64,000 nucleotides of DNA from Variovorax sp. PMC12 (GTDB taxonomy: Bacteria > Pseudomonadota > Gammaproteobacteria > Burkholderiales > Burkholderiaceae_C). The notes under the pieces were generated by a model. That model made no database searches, was not told where the DNA came from, and saw only the letters and a list, made by a program, of their open reading frames with translations. Position numbers and translations under genes: made by a program. Of this stretch, positions 8,513 through 17,946 are shown one piece after another. The DNA is taken from the NCBI RefSeq assembly GCF_003019815.1, contig NZ_CP027773.1, forward strand, positions 310,001-374,000, written 5' to 3'. How positions within the stretch are numbered: position 1 is the stretch's first letter; each line of letters opens with the position of its first letter.

Positions 8513-11500
8513 GCAGCCGCCGCGTCACCATCCAGATTCCAGCCGGCGATGCATTGCAGTTCCACCAACTGGTGGGACGCGAGGCATTGAGCCAGCTCTA
8601 TGCGTTCGACGTTGACCTGTTCGCCACCAGCAACGCGGTCGATGCCAAGTTGCTCCTGGGCAAGCCCGCGACAGTGGTCGTGGAAACCGAAGGCGGCGTG
8701 CGCCATCTCGGCGGCATCGCCACCCGCTTCGGCCTGCAGCAGGAAGACGCCCGCCATTCGTTCTACCGGCTGCGCCTGCGTCCGTGGCTGTGGCTGGCCA
8801 CGCGGCGCAGCGACTTCCGGATCTTCCAGGCCAAGAGCGTGCCCGACATCATCGGAGAGGTCCTGGGGTCTTACGGCTACCCCGTGGAGCAGAAGCTCGC
8901 GCGCGGAGACTACCGGCGCTGGGACTACTGCGTGCAGTACCACGAGAGCGACTTCGACTTCGTCTCGCGGCTGTGCGAGCTCGAAGGTATCTACTACTAC
9001 TTCAGGCACGAGGCCGCGCAGCATGTGCTGGTGTTCGCAGACGACATCGCCGGATCGCACGGCCCGCTACCGGGCGGCGAAGAAGTTCGCTACCACCCGC
9101 TGGAAAAGTCGGGCATGGGCCAGCGCGAGCGCATCTACGCGTGGGAGATCGCCGAGGAAGTGCGCTCCGGCCACCACTACAACGACGACTACGACTTCGA
9201 GAAGCCCAAGGCCGAGTTGTCCCACCTGCGGCAGATGCCGCCCGGGCACGACCACGACAGCTACGAGAACTACGAATGGCCCGGCGGCTTCACGCAGCAC
9301 GGAGACGGCGAAACCTACGCCCGCATCCGCAATGAAGAGCAACTGAGCCAGCGCAACCGCGTGACCGGACGCGCCAACCTGCGCGAGCTGGCCACCGGCC
9401 ACACGCTGCGCCTCACCGGCCATCCGCGCGCCGACCAGAACCGCCAATACCTGCTGTTGAGCGTGAGCTACCACCTGCGGGAGAACCTCCAGGCGAGCGA
9501 GGGCGCCGAGGGTGCCGAGGGCTCGGTGCAACTGTTCGCGTTCGACGCGCAGCCCACCAGCTACCCCTGGCGCCCCGTGCGCACCACAACCAAGCCGCGT
9601 ACGCGCGGCCCGCAGACCGCGATGGTGGTGGGCCCGGCGGGCGAGGAGATCTGGACCGACAAGTACGGGCGCATCAAGGTGCAGTTCCACTGGGACCGCC
9701 TCGGCCAGGAGAACGAGCATTCGAGCTGCTGGGTGCGCGTGTCCACCGCGTGGGCGGGCGCCACTTTCGGCATGACCAGCGTGCCGCGCGTCGGCATGGA
9801 GGTCATCGTCGACTTCCTCAACGGCGACCCCGACTACCCGATCGTCACCGGCTGCGTGCACAACGCCGACACCATGCCCTCGTGGGAACTGCCGGGGCAG
9901 AAGCACCTGTCGGGCATCAGGAGCCGCGAGCTCGGAGGCGGGCGCGGCAACCATCTCGTGCTGGACGACACGCAGGGCAAGATCCAGGCGCAGCTGCGAA
10001 GCGACCACCAGGCCAGCCAGCTGAGCGTGGGGCACATCGGGCGCATCGAGGACACCGCGGGGCGCAAGGAGCCGCGAGGGCAGGGGTTCGAACTGCGGAC
10101 CGACGGGCATGGGGTGTTGCGCTCGGGCAAGGGGCTGCTGGTCACCACCGAGGCGCGCCCGAATGCCCAGGCACATTCCACCGACATGAGCGAGACGGTG
10201 GGCCGCCTCACGCAGGCGCGCGATCTGCACGAGGGCCTGAGCGGCGTTGCGCAGGGCGCTCAGGCTCATGAAACCGGCGACCAGGACGAAGTCACCGCGA
10301 GCCTCAAGGAGCAGAACGACGCCATCAAGGGACAGGGCGGCAACCGCGAGCAGGGCGAATTCCCCGAGTTCCAGGAAGCGCACATGACCCTGGCCAGCGC
10401 GAAGGGCCTGCAGACCGTGGCGCAGGGCTCGACCCACATCGTGAGCAACGAGCACACCGCGCTCACCAGCGGCGGCCACACGAGCGTGAGCGCGGGCAAG
10501 AGCCTGCTGGTGAGCGTGCAGAGCGCGATCCGCATGTTCGCTTCCAAGGCCGGCATGCGGCTCGTGGCGGCCGGCGCCGACATCGACATCAAGGCGCTGA
10601 AGGACAGCGTCAACGTGCTGGCCAAGCTCAACATCACGCAGACGGCCAACAAGATCACCATCCACGCGAAGGAAGAAGTGGTCATCAACGGCGGCTCCAG
10701 CTACAGCCGGTGGAGCTCCGGCGGGATCGAGCACGGCACGGCCGGCACATGGCGCGAGCATGCCGCCGTCCACAGCCTCGTGGGGCCGGCCAACGACGGC
10801 AAGCCCGCGCTGCCCAATCCGCCGCCGCTGCCCAAGGGGCAGCTCGACCTCTATCACCAGTACATCAAGCCGACCGGCGAAAAGCGCCAGGGCGTGGCGC
10901 AAGGCGACTTCACGGTGGTCGATTCGGAAGGCGGCACGCACGCGGGCACCTTCGACCGCAACGGCTTCGCGACCGTGTCGGGCCTGCCCATCGGCACCGC
11001 CAAGGTCACGTTCGGCAAGGATCCGCGCGACCCGTGGGACGAAGGCAGCTACTACGGAACGCCCGAGGACTGGAAGGCGAAAGGGGCGACCGGCGCGGCC
11101 GCAGGCGGAGCGGGCGGAGGCGTATCAGGCATTTCGGGCATCTCCGGCCTCGTGGGCAACGCCGCCGGACTGGCTGGCTCTGCAGGCGGTGCCGCAGGCG
11201 CCCTCGCAGGCGTGGCCGGCATGGGCAGCAAAGCGGCGAGCGCGCTGAACCAGGTCACGCAAGCGGCCGGTGTCGCGCAGCAGGCCGTGGGCGCGGCGCA
11301 GGCGCTCCAGCAAGGCGGTGCCAAGGCGCTGCTCGGCCAGGCGAGCCAGGCGGCGACCGGCATGGCGATCCAGGCGGCGGGCGCCAAGCTCGGCCCGATG
11401 GGCGTGCCGATCACCGGCGTGATGAGCGGCGTTGCTTCCGGCGGAATCAAGCCGCCGGGCATCGCCACGGCAGCTGCGAACCCTGCCTCCACCGGCAGAA

Positions 11501-11520
11501 CGCCGGGCTTCGCAGGCTGA
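8509..11520 (+). CDS. vgrG: Type VI secretion tip protein VgrG with long C-terminal extension
   Basis: Trimeric spike protein that caps the Hcp tube of a type VI secretion system and carries effectors into target cells. The N-terminal gp27-like part covers about residues 1-340 (FHQLVGREALSQLYAFDVDL, YCVQYHESDFDFVSRLCELEGIYYYFRH). The gp5-type OB fold lies at about 372-453 (DKYGRIKVQFHWDR, TSVPRVGMEVIVDFLNGDPD). The DUF2345 beta-helix covers about 640-760. At 1003 residues it is much longer than a plain VgrG: a transthyretin/carboxypeptidase-regulatory-like module follows at about 790-850, then an Ala/Gly-rich, weakly hydrophobic tail at about 865-1003. The tail probably docks the Rhs effectors encoded next. 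Structural T6SS genes are not in this window. Confidence 0.95.
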   Translation: MSSRRVTIQIPAGDALQFHQLVGREALSQLYAFDVDLFATSNAVDAKLLLGKPATVVVETEGGVRHLGGIATRFGLQQEDARHSFYRLRLRPWLWLATRRSDFRIFQAKSVPDIIGEVLGSYGYPVEQKLARGDYRRWDYCVQYHESDFDFVSRLCELEGIYYYFRHEAAQHVLVFADDIAGSHGPLPGGEEVRYHPLEKSGMGQRERIYAWEIAEEVRSGHHYNDDYDFEKPKAELSHLRQMPPGHDHDSYENYEWPGGFTQHGDGETYARIRNEEQLSQRNRVTGRANLRELATGHTLRLTGHPRADQNRQYLLLSVSYHLRENLQASEGAEGAEGSVQLFAFDAQPTSYPWRPVRTTTKPRTRGPQTAMVVGPAGEEIWTDKYGRIKVQFHWDRLGQENEHSSCWVRVSTAWAGATFGMTSVPRVGMEVIVDFLNGDPDYPIVTGCVHNADTMPSWELPGQKHLSGIRSRELGGGRGNHLVLDDTQGKIQAQLRSDHQASQLSVGHIGRIEDTAGRKEPRGQGFELRTDGHGVLRSGKGLLVTTEARPNAQAHSTDMSETVGRLTQARDLHEGLSGVAQGAQAHETGDQDEVTASLKEQNDAIKGQGGNREQGEFPEFQEAHMTLASAKGLQTVAQGSTHIVSNEHTALTSGGHTSVSAGKSLLVSVQSAIRMFASKAGMRLVAAGADIDIKALKDSVNVLAKLNITQTANKITIHAKEEVVINGGSSYSRWSSGGIEHGTAGTWREHAAVHSLVGPANDGKPALPNPPPLPKGQLDLYHQYIKPTGEKRQGVAQGDFTVVDSEGGTHAGTFDRNGFATVSGLPIGTAKVTFGKDPRDPWDEGSYYGTPEDWKAKGATGAAAGGAGGGVSGISGISGLVGNAAGLAGSAGGAAGALAGVAGMGSKAASALNQVTQAAGVAQQAVGAAQALQQGGAKALLGQASQAATGMAIQAAGAKLGPMGVPITGVMSGVASGGIKPPGIATAAANPASTGRTPGFAG

Positions 11521-11581
11521 CCCTGCCCGGCCGCCTGCGGGGCCATCCAACCTGAAACTAGAGCGCGAGAGAAAAAGAAAA

Positions 11582-14500
11582 ATGGCAGAACAGGAAGCGG
11601 CATCGAAGCCGCAGGCAACCGAGCGCGAACCCCAGACGGCGGTGGCGCCGCTGAACACGATCGTGAAGGAAGACGTCGCGGCTGCGAGCAAGGCGGTGGA
11701 CGACTGGCTGCGTTCGTTCAGCGGCGGCTACGTGACGCTGGAGCGCCTGACGATGGTGCTGGGCAGCATCCCGATCGTCGGCAACATCATGGCGCTGGTG
11801 GATGTGTTCCTGGACATCATCAACATCGTCGAGAAAAAGGCCAAGGACAGCGTCGATGCGTTCCTGAACTGGGTGAGCCTGGGCATCAACCTGATCGGGC
11901 TGATTCCGATACCGCCGAGCATGGCGGCCGCGCGCATGAGCCTGCGGCCCACGCTGCACCTGGTGAAGCAGGAGCTGAAGACGGCGGCCTCCAACCTTGG
12001 CGAGGCCATCGTCACCACGCTGGTGGGGCACCTGAACGCCACCATCATGGGCGAGCTGGACAAGTTCATCGACGGTGCGATCGCCAAGCTCGACGGCATC
12101 CTCAAGAGCTGCGCGGACCTGGCCGACAAGATCATCGACAACCTGGTGGACGTGATGCGCCGGGTGCTGGGCCAGAAGGACCTGTTCGCGGTGGGCACGC
12201 CCGCGTCGCCGGAGACCAAGGTACACGACCCGAAGACGCAGAGCACGTGGAGCCGGATGTGGGGCACGGCGGTGCGTTACACCAAGCAGTCGGCGAACTA
12301 CGTGGCGAAGGCGGCGGCGAGCCAGTTGCCCGATGGCGTCGCGAGCAGGGTCAACGGTGTGATCGGGCAGATGCTGGACTTCAAGCAGCAGCTGCGTGGG
12401 CAGCTCTCGAGGCTGGCGGACAAGGAGTCTCAGGCCAGCATCATGTGGCTGCTGCACAAGCTGCGGGATGCACTGCTGAAGAGGAAAGGCCAGCGCGCGG
12501 CGATCGTGGCTCCGCAGGCGGGAGCTGTGGCGCAGAAGGACAAGCCCGGTGACCAGCTGGGGCATATCGGCAAGCAGGCGCCAGCGAACGGACGAGGGTG
12601 CGCTCTCAAGAATCGCCCGGCGCCAGCGCGCAAAGGCGGCTCCATCAGTCTCTCGATGGGTGATGAAAGCTTCACCCACACAGACTTCGTGCTCGCAGCA
12701 CCGCTGCCGATCGAATGGGCGCGCACCTACGCCAGCGACCTCGATGCCTTCGACCGGGGCAGCTTGGGCGCTCGCTGGATCACCCCCTACAGCATGCGCG
12801 TGGACATCACCACGCCCGCGCGAGGCGCACGCCAGGGCCAGCGCAGCCTGCTCCACCACGCCGCAGATGGCCGCAGCCATGCGTATCCGGTGCTGGCCGC
12901 GGGCCAGAGCTACTTCGACGCGATCGAGGAAGTCCGCGTCTCGCGCCTGGGCGAGAGCCTGCTGGTGCTGGACTTCGGCAAGCCCTTGCCCGAGGGCGAG
13001 CAGAGCGAGTGGCGCGAGATCTACGAGTACGTCGACGGCAAGCAGCCCCACTTCCGCCTTGTCGCCCAGCAGGCGAAGGACGGCATGTCCATCGGCCTGC
13101 GCTACGACCACGTCATTGCAGAGACGGGCGAGCGCGTGCTCAGCGACATCATCAGCAAGCACGGCGAAGCCGTCATGGCGCACGTGGGCACGAAGCCCGA
13201 TGCGCAGACCGGGCTCATCCAGTCGCTGTGGGAGTTGAAGGACGGCCAGGTCGTGCGGCAATTGGCTGCGTATACGCACGATGCGCAGCGCGACCTCGTC
13301 GCCGCGCAGGACGAGGACGGCGCGAGCTGGCGCTACACCTACAGCCACCACCTCGTGACCCGCTACACCGACCGCACCGGCCGGGGCATGAACCTCGAGT
13401 ACGACGGCACCGGCCCCGACGCCAAGGCCGTGCGCGAGTGGTCCGACGACGGCAGCTTCGCGCTGAAGCTGGAGTGGGACAGGAACATCCGGCTGACCTA
13501 CGTGACCGATGCGCTGGGCGGGGAGACCTGGCACTACTACGACATCCAGGGCTACACCTACCGCATCATCCATCCGGACGGGCTGCAGGAGTGGTTCTTC
13601 CGCGATGACGCGAAGAACGTCACGCGCCATGTGCATACCGACGGCACGACCGACGATTACACCTACGACCCCGACGGCAACCTGCAGACGCACACGCGCG
13701 CGGACGGCAGCCGGGTGCACTACGAGTACGACAGCCTGCATCGCCTGACGGGCATCCGCGATGCGGAAGGCGGCGTGTGGAAGCGCGACTACGACGCGCA
13801 GGGCCATCTCACCGAAGAGATCGATCCGCTGGGGCACAAGACCGAGTACGCCTACGACAAGGCCGGCAGGCCCGTGCGCATCACCGATGCGAAGGGCGGC
13901 GTGAAGCTGATGAGCTACACGCCTCGCGGCCGGCTCGCGAGCCTCACGGATTGCTCGGGCAAGACCAGCCGCTGGACATACGACGATCGCGGCCGGCTCA
14001 CCACGGCGGTCGATCCTGCGGGCAACGTCACGCGTCACCTCTACAGCCGCCCGGAACAAGACGCGGTGCCGCATGCCCAAGGCAGCGTGCCGGGCCTGCT
14101 CCACGAGATCGTCCTGCCCGACGGAACGCGCGAGCAGACACTGCACGACCCCGAGGGACGCATGCTCGCGCATGTCGACGGGCTCGGACGCCGCACGCGC
14201 TACAGCTATGGCCGCGCAGGCCTGATCGCGGGCCGTACGGATGCCGAGGGGCATTCGCTCAAGTACCAGTGGGACTTGCTGGGCCGTCTCGTCGAATTGC
14301 GCAACGAGAATGGCAGCCGCCACAGCCTGCGCTACGACCTCGTGGGCCGGTTGCTGGAGAAGATCGACTTCGCTCAGCGGACCACGCAGTACCGTTACGA
14401 AGAAGGCACCGGCCGGCTCGTCGAGGTTCAAGCGGGCGGGCGGGTGGTGCAGCTGCAGGCCGATGCACTGGGCAGGATGACCGAGCGGGCCGTCGGCAGC

Positions 14501-16357
14501 CAGGTCGAGCGCTTCGCCTTCGACCGCAACGGGCGCATGGTCGAAGCATCGAACGACGACGCGCGCCTGCAGTGGTTCTACGACCCGGCCGGCAACCTGA
14601 CGCGTGAGCACCAGCACGATCTGCAGGCCGGACGCACGGCGATATGGCAGCACCGCTACGACGCGCTCAACCAGCGCGTCGCCACGATCCGCCCCGACGG
14701 CCACACGACCCAGTGGCTCACCTACGGTTCGGGCCACGTGCACGGCCTGTTGCTGGACGGACACGACATCGTCGGCTTCGAGCGCGACGACCTGCATCGC
14801 GAAGTGCTGCGCGAGCAGCGCAACGGCCTGACCCAGAAGCTGCGTTACGACAACGCAGGCAGGCGGCTGGAGCAGCAGGTCGTGCCGGGCCAGGCGAGCG
14901 CACCCGGCGCGCTGCAACTGCAGCGCACCTACGGCTACGACAAGGCGGGGCAGCTGGTGGCGATCGGCGACAGCCATCACGGCAACCTCGATTACCGCTA
15001 CGACCCGGTCGGCCGCCTGGTCGAGGCCAACAGCCGTTTCGGACGGGAGACCTTCGCCTTCGATCCTGCGGGCAACATCGTCGAGCCCGACGGCACGTCC
15101 GGAGGAAGCCGGGCTCCCATCGTTCCCTTGCTCGACAACCTGCTCGAGGCTTATGCCGGCGTCCGCTATCGCTACGACGAGCACGGCAACGTGGTCGAGC
15201 GCGTGTGCAACGGCCGCTCGACCACCTTCGCATGGGACGGTTTCGGGCGGCTGAGCTCCGCCACGGACGAAGACGGCACCCAGACCTCGTTCGCCTACGA
15301 CCCGATGGGCCGCCGCATCTCGAAGCGCTCGCGAGACAGCATCACCCGGTTCGGCTGGGATGGCGACACGCTCGCCTTCGAAAGCACGCGGAGCCTTGCC
15401 GCAGAGCAGGAAGACAACGGACGCGGCTGGAGCGTGCATTACATCCACGAGCCGCGCTCCTTCGCGCCGCTGATTCAACTGCGCCAGGCGCATGCGATCG
15501 TGCCGGGCAGGACGCCCGACGTGCGGGAGCTCATGGCCGCCAACGGCGGTGCCTACGACATCGAGCAAGACCCGCTGTGGAACGGCGAACTCCAGCTGGG
15601 ACAACGCAGCTTCGAGGCGGACGAGATCGCCTTCTACCAGTGCGACCATCTCGGCACGCCTCGGGACCTGACCGACCACGAAGGTCACGTCGGCTGGTCG
15701 GCCCAGTACAGGGCCTGGGGCGAGGCGCGCGAAGTCATCAGCGAAGCGGGGCGACGTGCCGGCCTATCCAACCCCATCCGTTTCCAGGGACAGTACTTCG
15801 ATGCCGAGACGGGGCTGCACTACAACCGCTACCGCTACTACGATCCGGCGAGCGGCCGGTATGTCTCGCCCGACCCGCTGGGGCTTGCGGGCGGCCTCAA
15901 CCTGTACGCATACGTCGGCGGCAACCCCGTTCGCGGCATCGACCCGCTGGGGCTGGTCGACATCAACCTGTTCCCGCACAACGAGGCGATCCGCCAGTCG
16001 GCCGACAACATCCCAAGCCCGCCCGGCACGTTCACGGTCGGCTCCCATGGCAACCCGAGCATCATGACCGACACCGCGCTCAGGGGCGTCACCCCTGCGC
16101 AGATGGCAGAGCGGATCAAGGCGCACCCGTCTTACACAGAAGGCCAGAAGGTGCAGCTGATGTCGTGCGAGACCGGCAAGGGCACCGACCCCTACGCCCA
16201 GAAGCTGGCCAACGAGCTCAATGCGCCTGTCGTGGCGCCCGACAAGCTCCTGTGGATCTGGCCCCACGGTGCCTACAAGCCCGCCGGCCAGAAGGCCGAC
16301 GGCACCATGGACACCGCCGATCCCGGCGTCTGGCATACCTTCAACCCCAAGTCATGA
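11582..16357 (+). CDS. Rhs-family polymorphic toxin 1, predicted T6SS effector with caspase-like tip
   Basis: A 1591-residue Rhs effector directly behind vgrG. The N-terminal region (1-350) has two hydrophobic helical stretches (SIPIVGNIMALVDVFLDIINIV-like at about 57-80, then SLGINLIGLIPIPPS) but no PAAR motif. DUF6531 begins near 355, followed by many YD repeats that form the shell. The conserved Rhs core ending DPLGL closes at residue 1458. The variable tip is residues 1459-1591. It contains GSHGN (His1489) and LMSCETG (Cys1529) followed by AQKLANELNAPVVAPDK, which looks like the His/Cys dyad of caspase/gingipain/C80-type peptidases. That would make it a proteolytic toxin or self-processing domain; this is inference. 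The ATG at 11582 is chosen since homology to rhs2 begins there. Its stop overlaps the next gene (ATGA). Confidence 0.9.
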   Translation: MAEQEAASKPQATEREPQTAVAPLNTIVKEDVAAASKAVDDWLRSFSGGYVTLERLTMVLGSIPIVGNIMALVDVFLDIINIVEKKAKDSVDAFLNWVSLGINLIGLIPIPPSMAAARMSLRPTLHLVKQELKTAASNLGEAIVTTLVGHLNATIMGELDKFIDGAIAKLDGILKSCADLADKIIDNLVDVMRRVLGQKDLFAVGTPASPETKVHDPKTQSTWSRMWGTAVRYTKQSANYVAKAAASQLPDGVASRVNGVIGQMLDFKQQLRGQLSRLADKESQASIMWLLHKLRDALLKRKGQRAAIVAPQAGAVAQKDKPGDQLGHIGKQAPANGRGCALKNRPAPARKGGSISLSMGDESFTHTDFVLAAPLPIEWARTYASDLDAFDRGSLGARWITPYSMRVDITTPARGARQGQRSLLHHAADGRSHAYPVLAAGQSYFDAIEEVRVSRLGESLLVLDFGKPLPEGEQSEWREIYEYVDGKQPHFRLVAQQAKDGMSIGLRYDHVIAETGERVLSDIISKHGEAVMAHVGTKPDAQTGLIQSLWELKDGQVVRQLAAYTHDAQRDLVAAQDEDGASWRYTYSHHLVTRYTDRTGRGMNLEYDGTGPDAKAVREWSDDGSFALKLEWDRNIRLTYVTDALGGETWHYYDIQGYTYRIIHPDGLQEWFFRDDAKNVTRHVHTDGTTDDYTYDPDGNLQTHTRADGSRVHYEYDSLHRLTGIRDAEGGVWKRDYDAQGHLTEEIDPLGHKTEYAYDKAGRPVRITDAKGGVKLMSYTPRGRLASLTDCSGKTSRWTYDDRGRLTTAVDPAGNVTRHLYSRPEQDAVPHAQGSVPGLLHEIVLPDGTREQTLHDPEGRMLAHVDGLGRRTRYSYGRAGLIAGRTDAEGHSLKYQWDLLGRLVELRNENGSRHSLRYDLVGRLLEKIDFAQRTTQYRYEEGTGRLVEVQAGGRVVQLQADALGRMTERAVGSQVERFAFDRNGRMVEASNDDARLQWFYDPAGNLTREHQHDLQAGRTAIWQHRYDALNQRVATIRPDGHTTQWLTYGSGHVHGLLLDGHDIVGFERDDLHREVLREQRNGLTQKLRYDNAGRRLEQQVVPGQASAPGALQLQRTYGYDKAGQLVAIGDSHHGNLDYRYDPVGRLVEANSRFGRETFAFDPAGNIVEPDGTSGGSRAPIVPLLDNLLEAYAGVRYRYDEHGNVVERVCNGRSTTFAWDGFGRLSSATDEDGTQTSFAYDPMGRRISKRSRDSITRFGWDGDTLAFESTRSLAAEQEDNGRGWSVHYIHEPRSFAPLIQLRQAHAIVPGRTPDVRELMAANGGAYDIEQDPLWNGELQLGQRSFEADEIAFYQCDHLGTPRDLTDHEGHVGWSAQYRAWGEAREVISEAGRRAGLSNPIRFQGQYFDAETGLHYNRYRYYDPASGRYVSPDPLGLAGGLNLYAYVGGNPVRGIDPLGLVDINLFPHNEAIRQSADNIPSPPGTFTVGSHGNPSIMTDTALRGVTPAQMAERIKAHPSYTEGQKVQLMSCETGKGTDPYAQKLANELNAPVVAPDKLLWIWPHGAYKPAGQKADGTMDTADPGVWHTFNPKS
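11621..13906 (+). repeat. Long direct repeat, copy 1 (5' half of rhs1)
   Basis: About 2.3 kb nearly identical to 17992-20274 in rhs2. By eye there are only scattered single-base changes, except for a divergent patch around 12520-12650 encoding the linker before DUF6531, where a 3-bp length difference also falls. After 13906 the two genes diverge quickly while keeping the same architecture. This pattern suggests recent duplication or gene conversion. Confidence 0.9.
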
Positions 16358-16833
16358 AGAACATCGATCTCAGGTTCGGCGCGAAGCTGGCAGTGCTGCT
16401 TCCTCTTCTTCTGAACCTTCCAGTCTCTTACGCAACGGAGAACCAAGCCATGGACAAGCCCGACGCCGCACCAGCCTCTTCCTCATCGCCCATCTCGGGC
16501 GCGCGGTCCTTCGCATTGACGGACGCGCAACGAGCCGAACTGGTCACGAAGGCCGAGGCCGGCGACGCCGAAGCCGCGTTTCGTCTCTCGCTGTACTACA
16601 CCTTCGCGTCTTCCGACGACGTTCAGCGCACCCGCTGGCTGACGGTAGCGGCCAAGGCCGGGCACGTCGTGGCGCAGCACAACCTGGCCTACGACCTCTA
16701 CATGAGCGGCAAGGACCTCGCCGAGGCCGCGCACTGGGCGGCGGAGTCGGCGAAGAACGGCAATGCGGAGGCGGGCGACCTGCTCAAGGAAATCGAAGCG
16801 GCACGCGCGAAGGCCCGGGGCTCGCGTCCGTGA
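16354..16833 (+). CDS. Sel1-repeat exported protein, candidate immunity to Rhs1
   Basis: A 159-residue protein whose ATG overlaps the rhs1 stop codon (ATGA), the usual arrangement of toxin and immunity genes. An N-terminal signal peptide is visible (MKNIDLRFGAKLAVLL..., likely cleavage after SYA near residue 27), so it should act in the periplasm. The rest has Sel1/TPR-like helical repeats, for example AEAGDAEAAFRLSLYY, AAKAGHVVAQHNLAYDLY and AAESAKNGNAEAGDLL. Sel1 repeats mediate protein-protein contact, and Sel1-like immunity proteins are known for some T6SS effectors. A periplasmic location implies the Rhs1 tip works or is intercepted there. The immunity role is inferred from position only. 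Confidence 0.7.
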   Translation: MKNIDLRFGAKLAVLLPLLLNLPVSYATENQAMDKPDAAPASSSSPISGARSFALTDAQRAELVTKAEAGDAEAAFRLSLYYTFASSDDVQRTRWLTVAAKAGHVVAQHNLAYDLYMSGKDLAEAAHWAAESAKNGNAEAGDLLKEIEAARAKARGSRP

Positions 16834-16957
16834 GTTCGGTCTTGCCGCTGTTTGAAATCGAATCGCCGGGGCGGCTGGTGCTCAACACTCCAATCGTGAT
16901 GGCATTGGCGAACGCTTTCGGGCTGTTCGAGAAGGCGGACCAACCGAGGGGCATCGA

Positions 16958-17452
16958 ATGTCTTCCCAAATCATCATCCTCGCCCACGACATGTGGCGCA
17001 AAGGCGCAGGCGGCGCTCCCGCCGGACTCGTCGGCCAGGCCGACAGCTTTGCCTACGCCGGGCTCGACCTGGGCCTTGCCCAGTTCGCCTCGACGACCTT
17101 CGCAGGCACGAGTTTCACGGCCACGAGCTTCAGGCAGGCGGGCTGGAGCGGCTGCCAGTTCACGGGCTGCAGCTTCAGCCAGTGCGACTTCGGCAACATC
17201 TCGATCACGGGGTGCACCTTCGTCAACTGCAGCTTCACGCGCGCGAACTTCGACGGCGCGAACATCGGAAGCAGCACCTTCAGGCAGTGCCAGTGGGACG
17301 ACATCAGCTTCGCCGGCGGCAGCTGGAATGACGTCGGCGTTCTGGACTGCAGCGGCACCGTGGTGCACGCGCAGGGGCTGCAGGGACGCAGCGTTGACTT
17401 CACGGGCAGCACCTTCGAACAGCTCGAGTTCCAGGGCGCCAACATCAACTGA
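16958..17452 (+). CDS. Pentapeptide-repeat protein
   Basis: A 164-residue protein built almost wholly of A(D/N)LXX-type pentapeptides with F, C or S at the central positions (FTGCSFSQCDFGNISITGCT, FTRANFDGANI, STFEQLEFQGANIN). It would fold as a right-handed quadrilateral beta-helix. No signal peptide is seen. A GAGGGG ribosome site precedes the ATG. It lies between the two rhs modules in the same direction. Similar proteins accompany VgrG/Rhs loci, where they may be cargo, adaptor or immunity components; nothing in the sequence decides between these. The 124-bp gap before it holds no supported gene. Confidence 0.75.
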   Translation: MSSQIIILAHDMWRKGAGGAPAGLVGQADSFAYAGLDLGLAQFASTTFAGTSFTATSFRQAGWSGCQFTGCSFSQCDFGNISITGCTFVNCSFTRANFDGANIGSSTFRQCQWDDISFAGGSWNDVGVLDCSGTVVHAQGLQGRSVDFTGSTFEQLEFQGANIN

Positions 17453-17486
17453 GCCCTCACTGGCACCTCATCACTTCATCTATTCC

Positions 17487-17888
17487 ATGATCATGAAAAA
17501 CATCAAGGCCACCCTTGTCGCCGCTGTCTTCCTGGGCGCCGCTTCTCTATGTGCTGCGCAAGCGGAAACGAAAACCGCGCTGACCAAGCTGCACCAGAGC
17601 TACGAGAAGCAGGGCCGTCGTGCGCTCGGCATGCCTGAATACGGCAAGCGCGTGCAGTTCGCGGCGGTGGTCATCGAAGCGTCCGATTCCTTCGGCGGTA
17701 CGTCGCTGATCCGCGCTGCCGACGTGCGCGGCAGCCAGGAGCTGGCGCGCCTGACACCTACGGACGACGCGCAGAGCCAGAGGATGGGCGAGATGCGCAG
17801 CGGTGCGAAGTTCACCGCGAGCTGCGAGGTCGGCTTCGCGATGGGGTCGGCATTTCTCACGATGAAGGACTGCGTGATCCAGCCTTGA
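17487..17888 (+). CDS. Small exported protein, possible OB-fold (tRNA_anti-like)
   Basis: A 133-residue protein with a signal peptide (MIMKNIKATLVAAVFLGAASLCAAQA). The mature part of about 105 residues has alternating strands and a closing AFLTMKDCVI motif with a second Cys earlier (FTASCEVGF). This resembles the OB-fold tRNA_anti-like family of small periplasmic proteins, but the match is by pattern only. A second ATG at 17493 is an equally good start. It lies between the pentapeptide gene and rhs2, separated from rhs2 by 58 bp. It may be another immunity or adaptor protein of the island. Confidence 0.6.
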   Translation: MIMKNIKATLVAAVFLGAASLCAAQAETKTALTKLHQSYEKQGRRALGMPEYGKRVQFAAVVIEASDSFGGTSLIRAADVRGSQELARLTPTDDAQSQRMGEMRSGAKFTASCEVGFAMGSAFLTMKDCVIQP

Positions 17889-17946
17889 AGAGCATCGATT
17901 CACAGCACTGACAAGACAAGGCATCAGCCAGAGGCAGGGAGAGAAG

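Noticed and set aside
13600..15400. Tandem-repeat look of the YD-repeat coding region, considered as a CRISPR or satellite array
   Set aside because: Periodicity is at the protein level (Rhs YD repeats) with variable DNA; there are no fixed repeats and spacers.
11558..15688. A 1376-codon open frame antisense to rhs1, and a similar 1060-codon frame at 17857-21039 antisense to rhs2
   Set aside because: Both mirror the codon structure of the sense genes in GC-rich DNA, have biased composition rich in V, A, R and H, and match no protein pattern.
16832..16957. Possible small gene starting GTG at 16832 between the Sel1 and pentapeptide genes
   Set aside because: The frame runs on through the pentapeptide gene in another phase, has no ribosome site and gives no recognisable protein.
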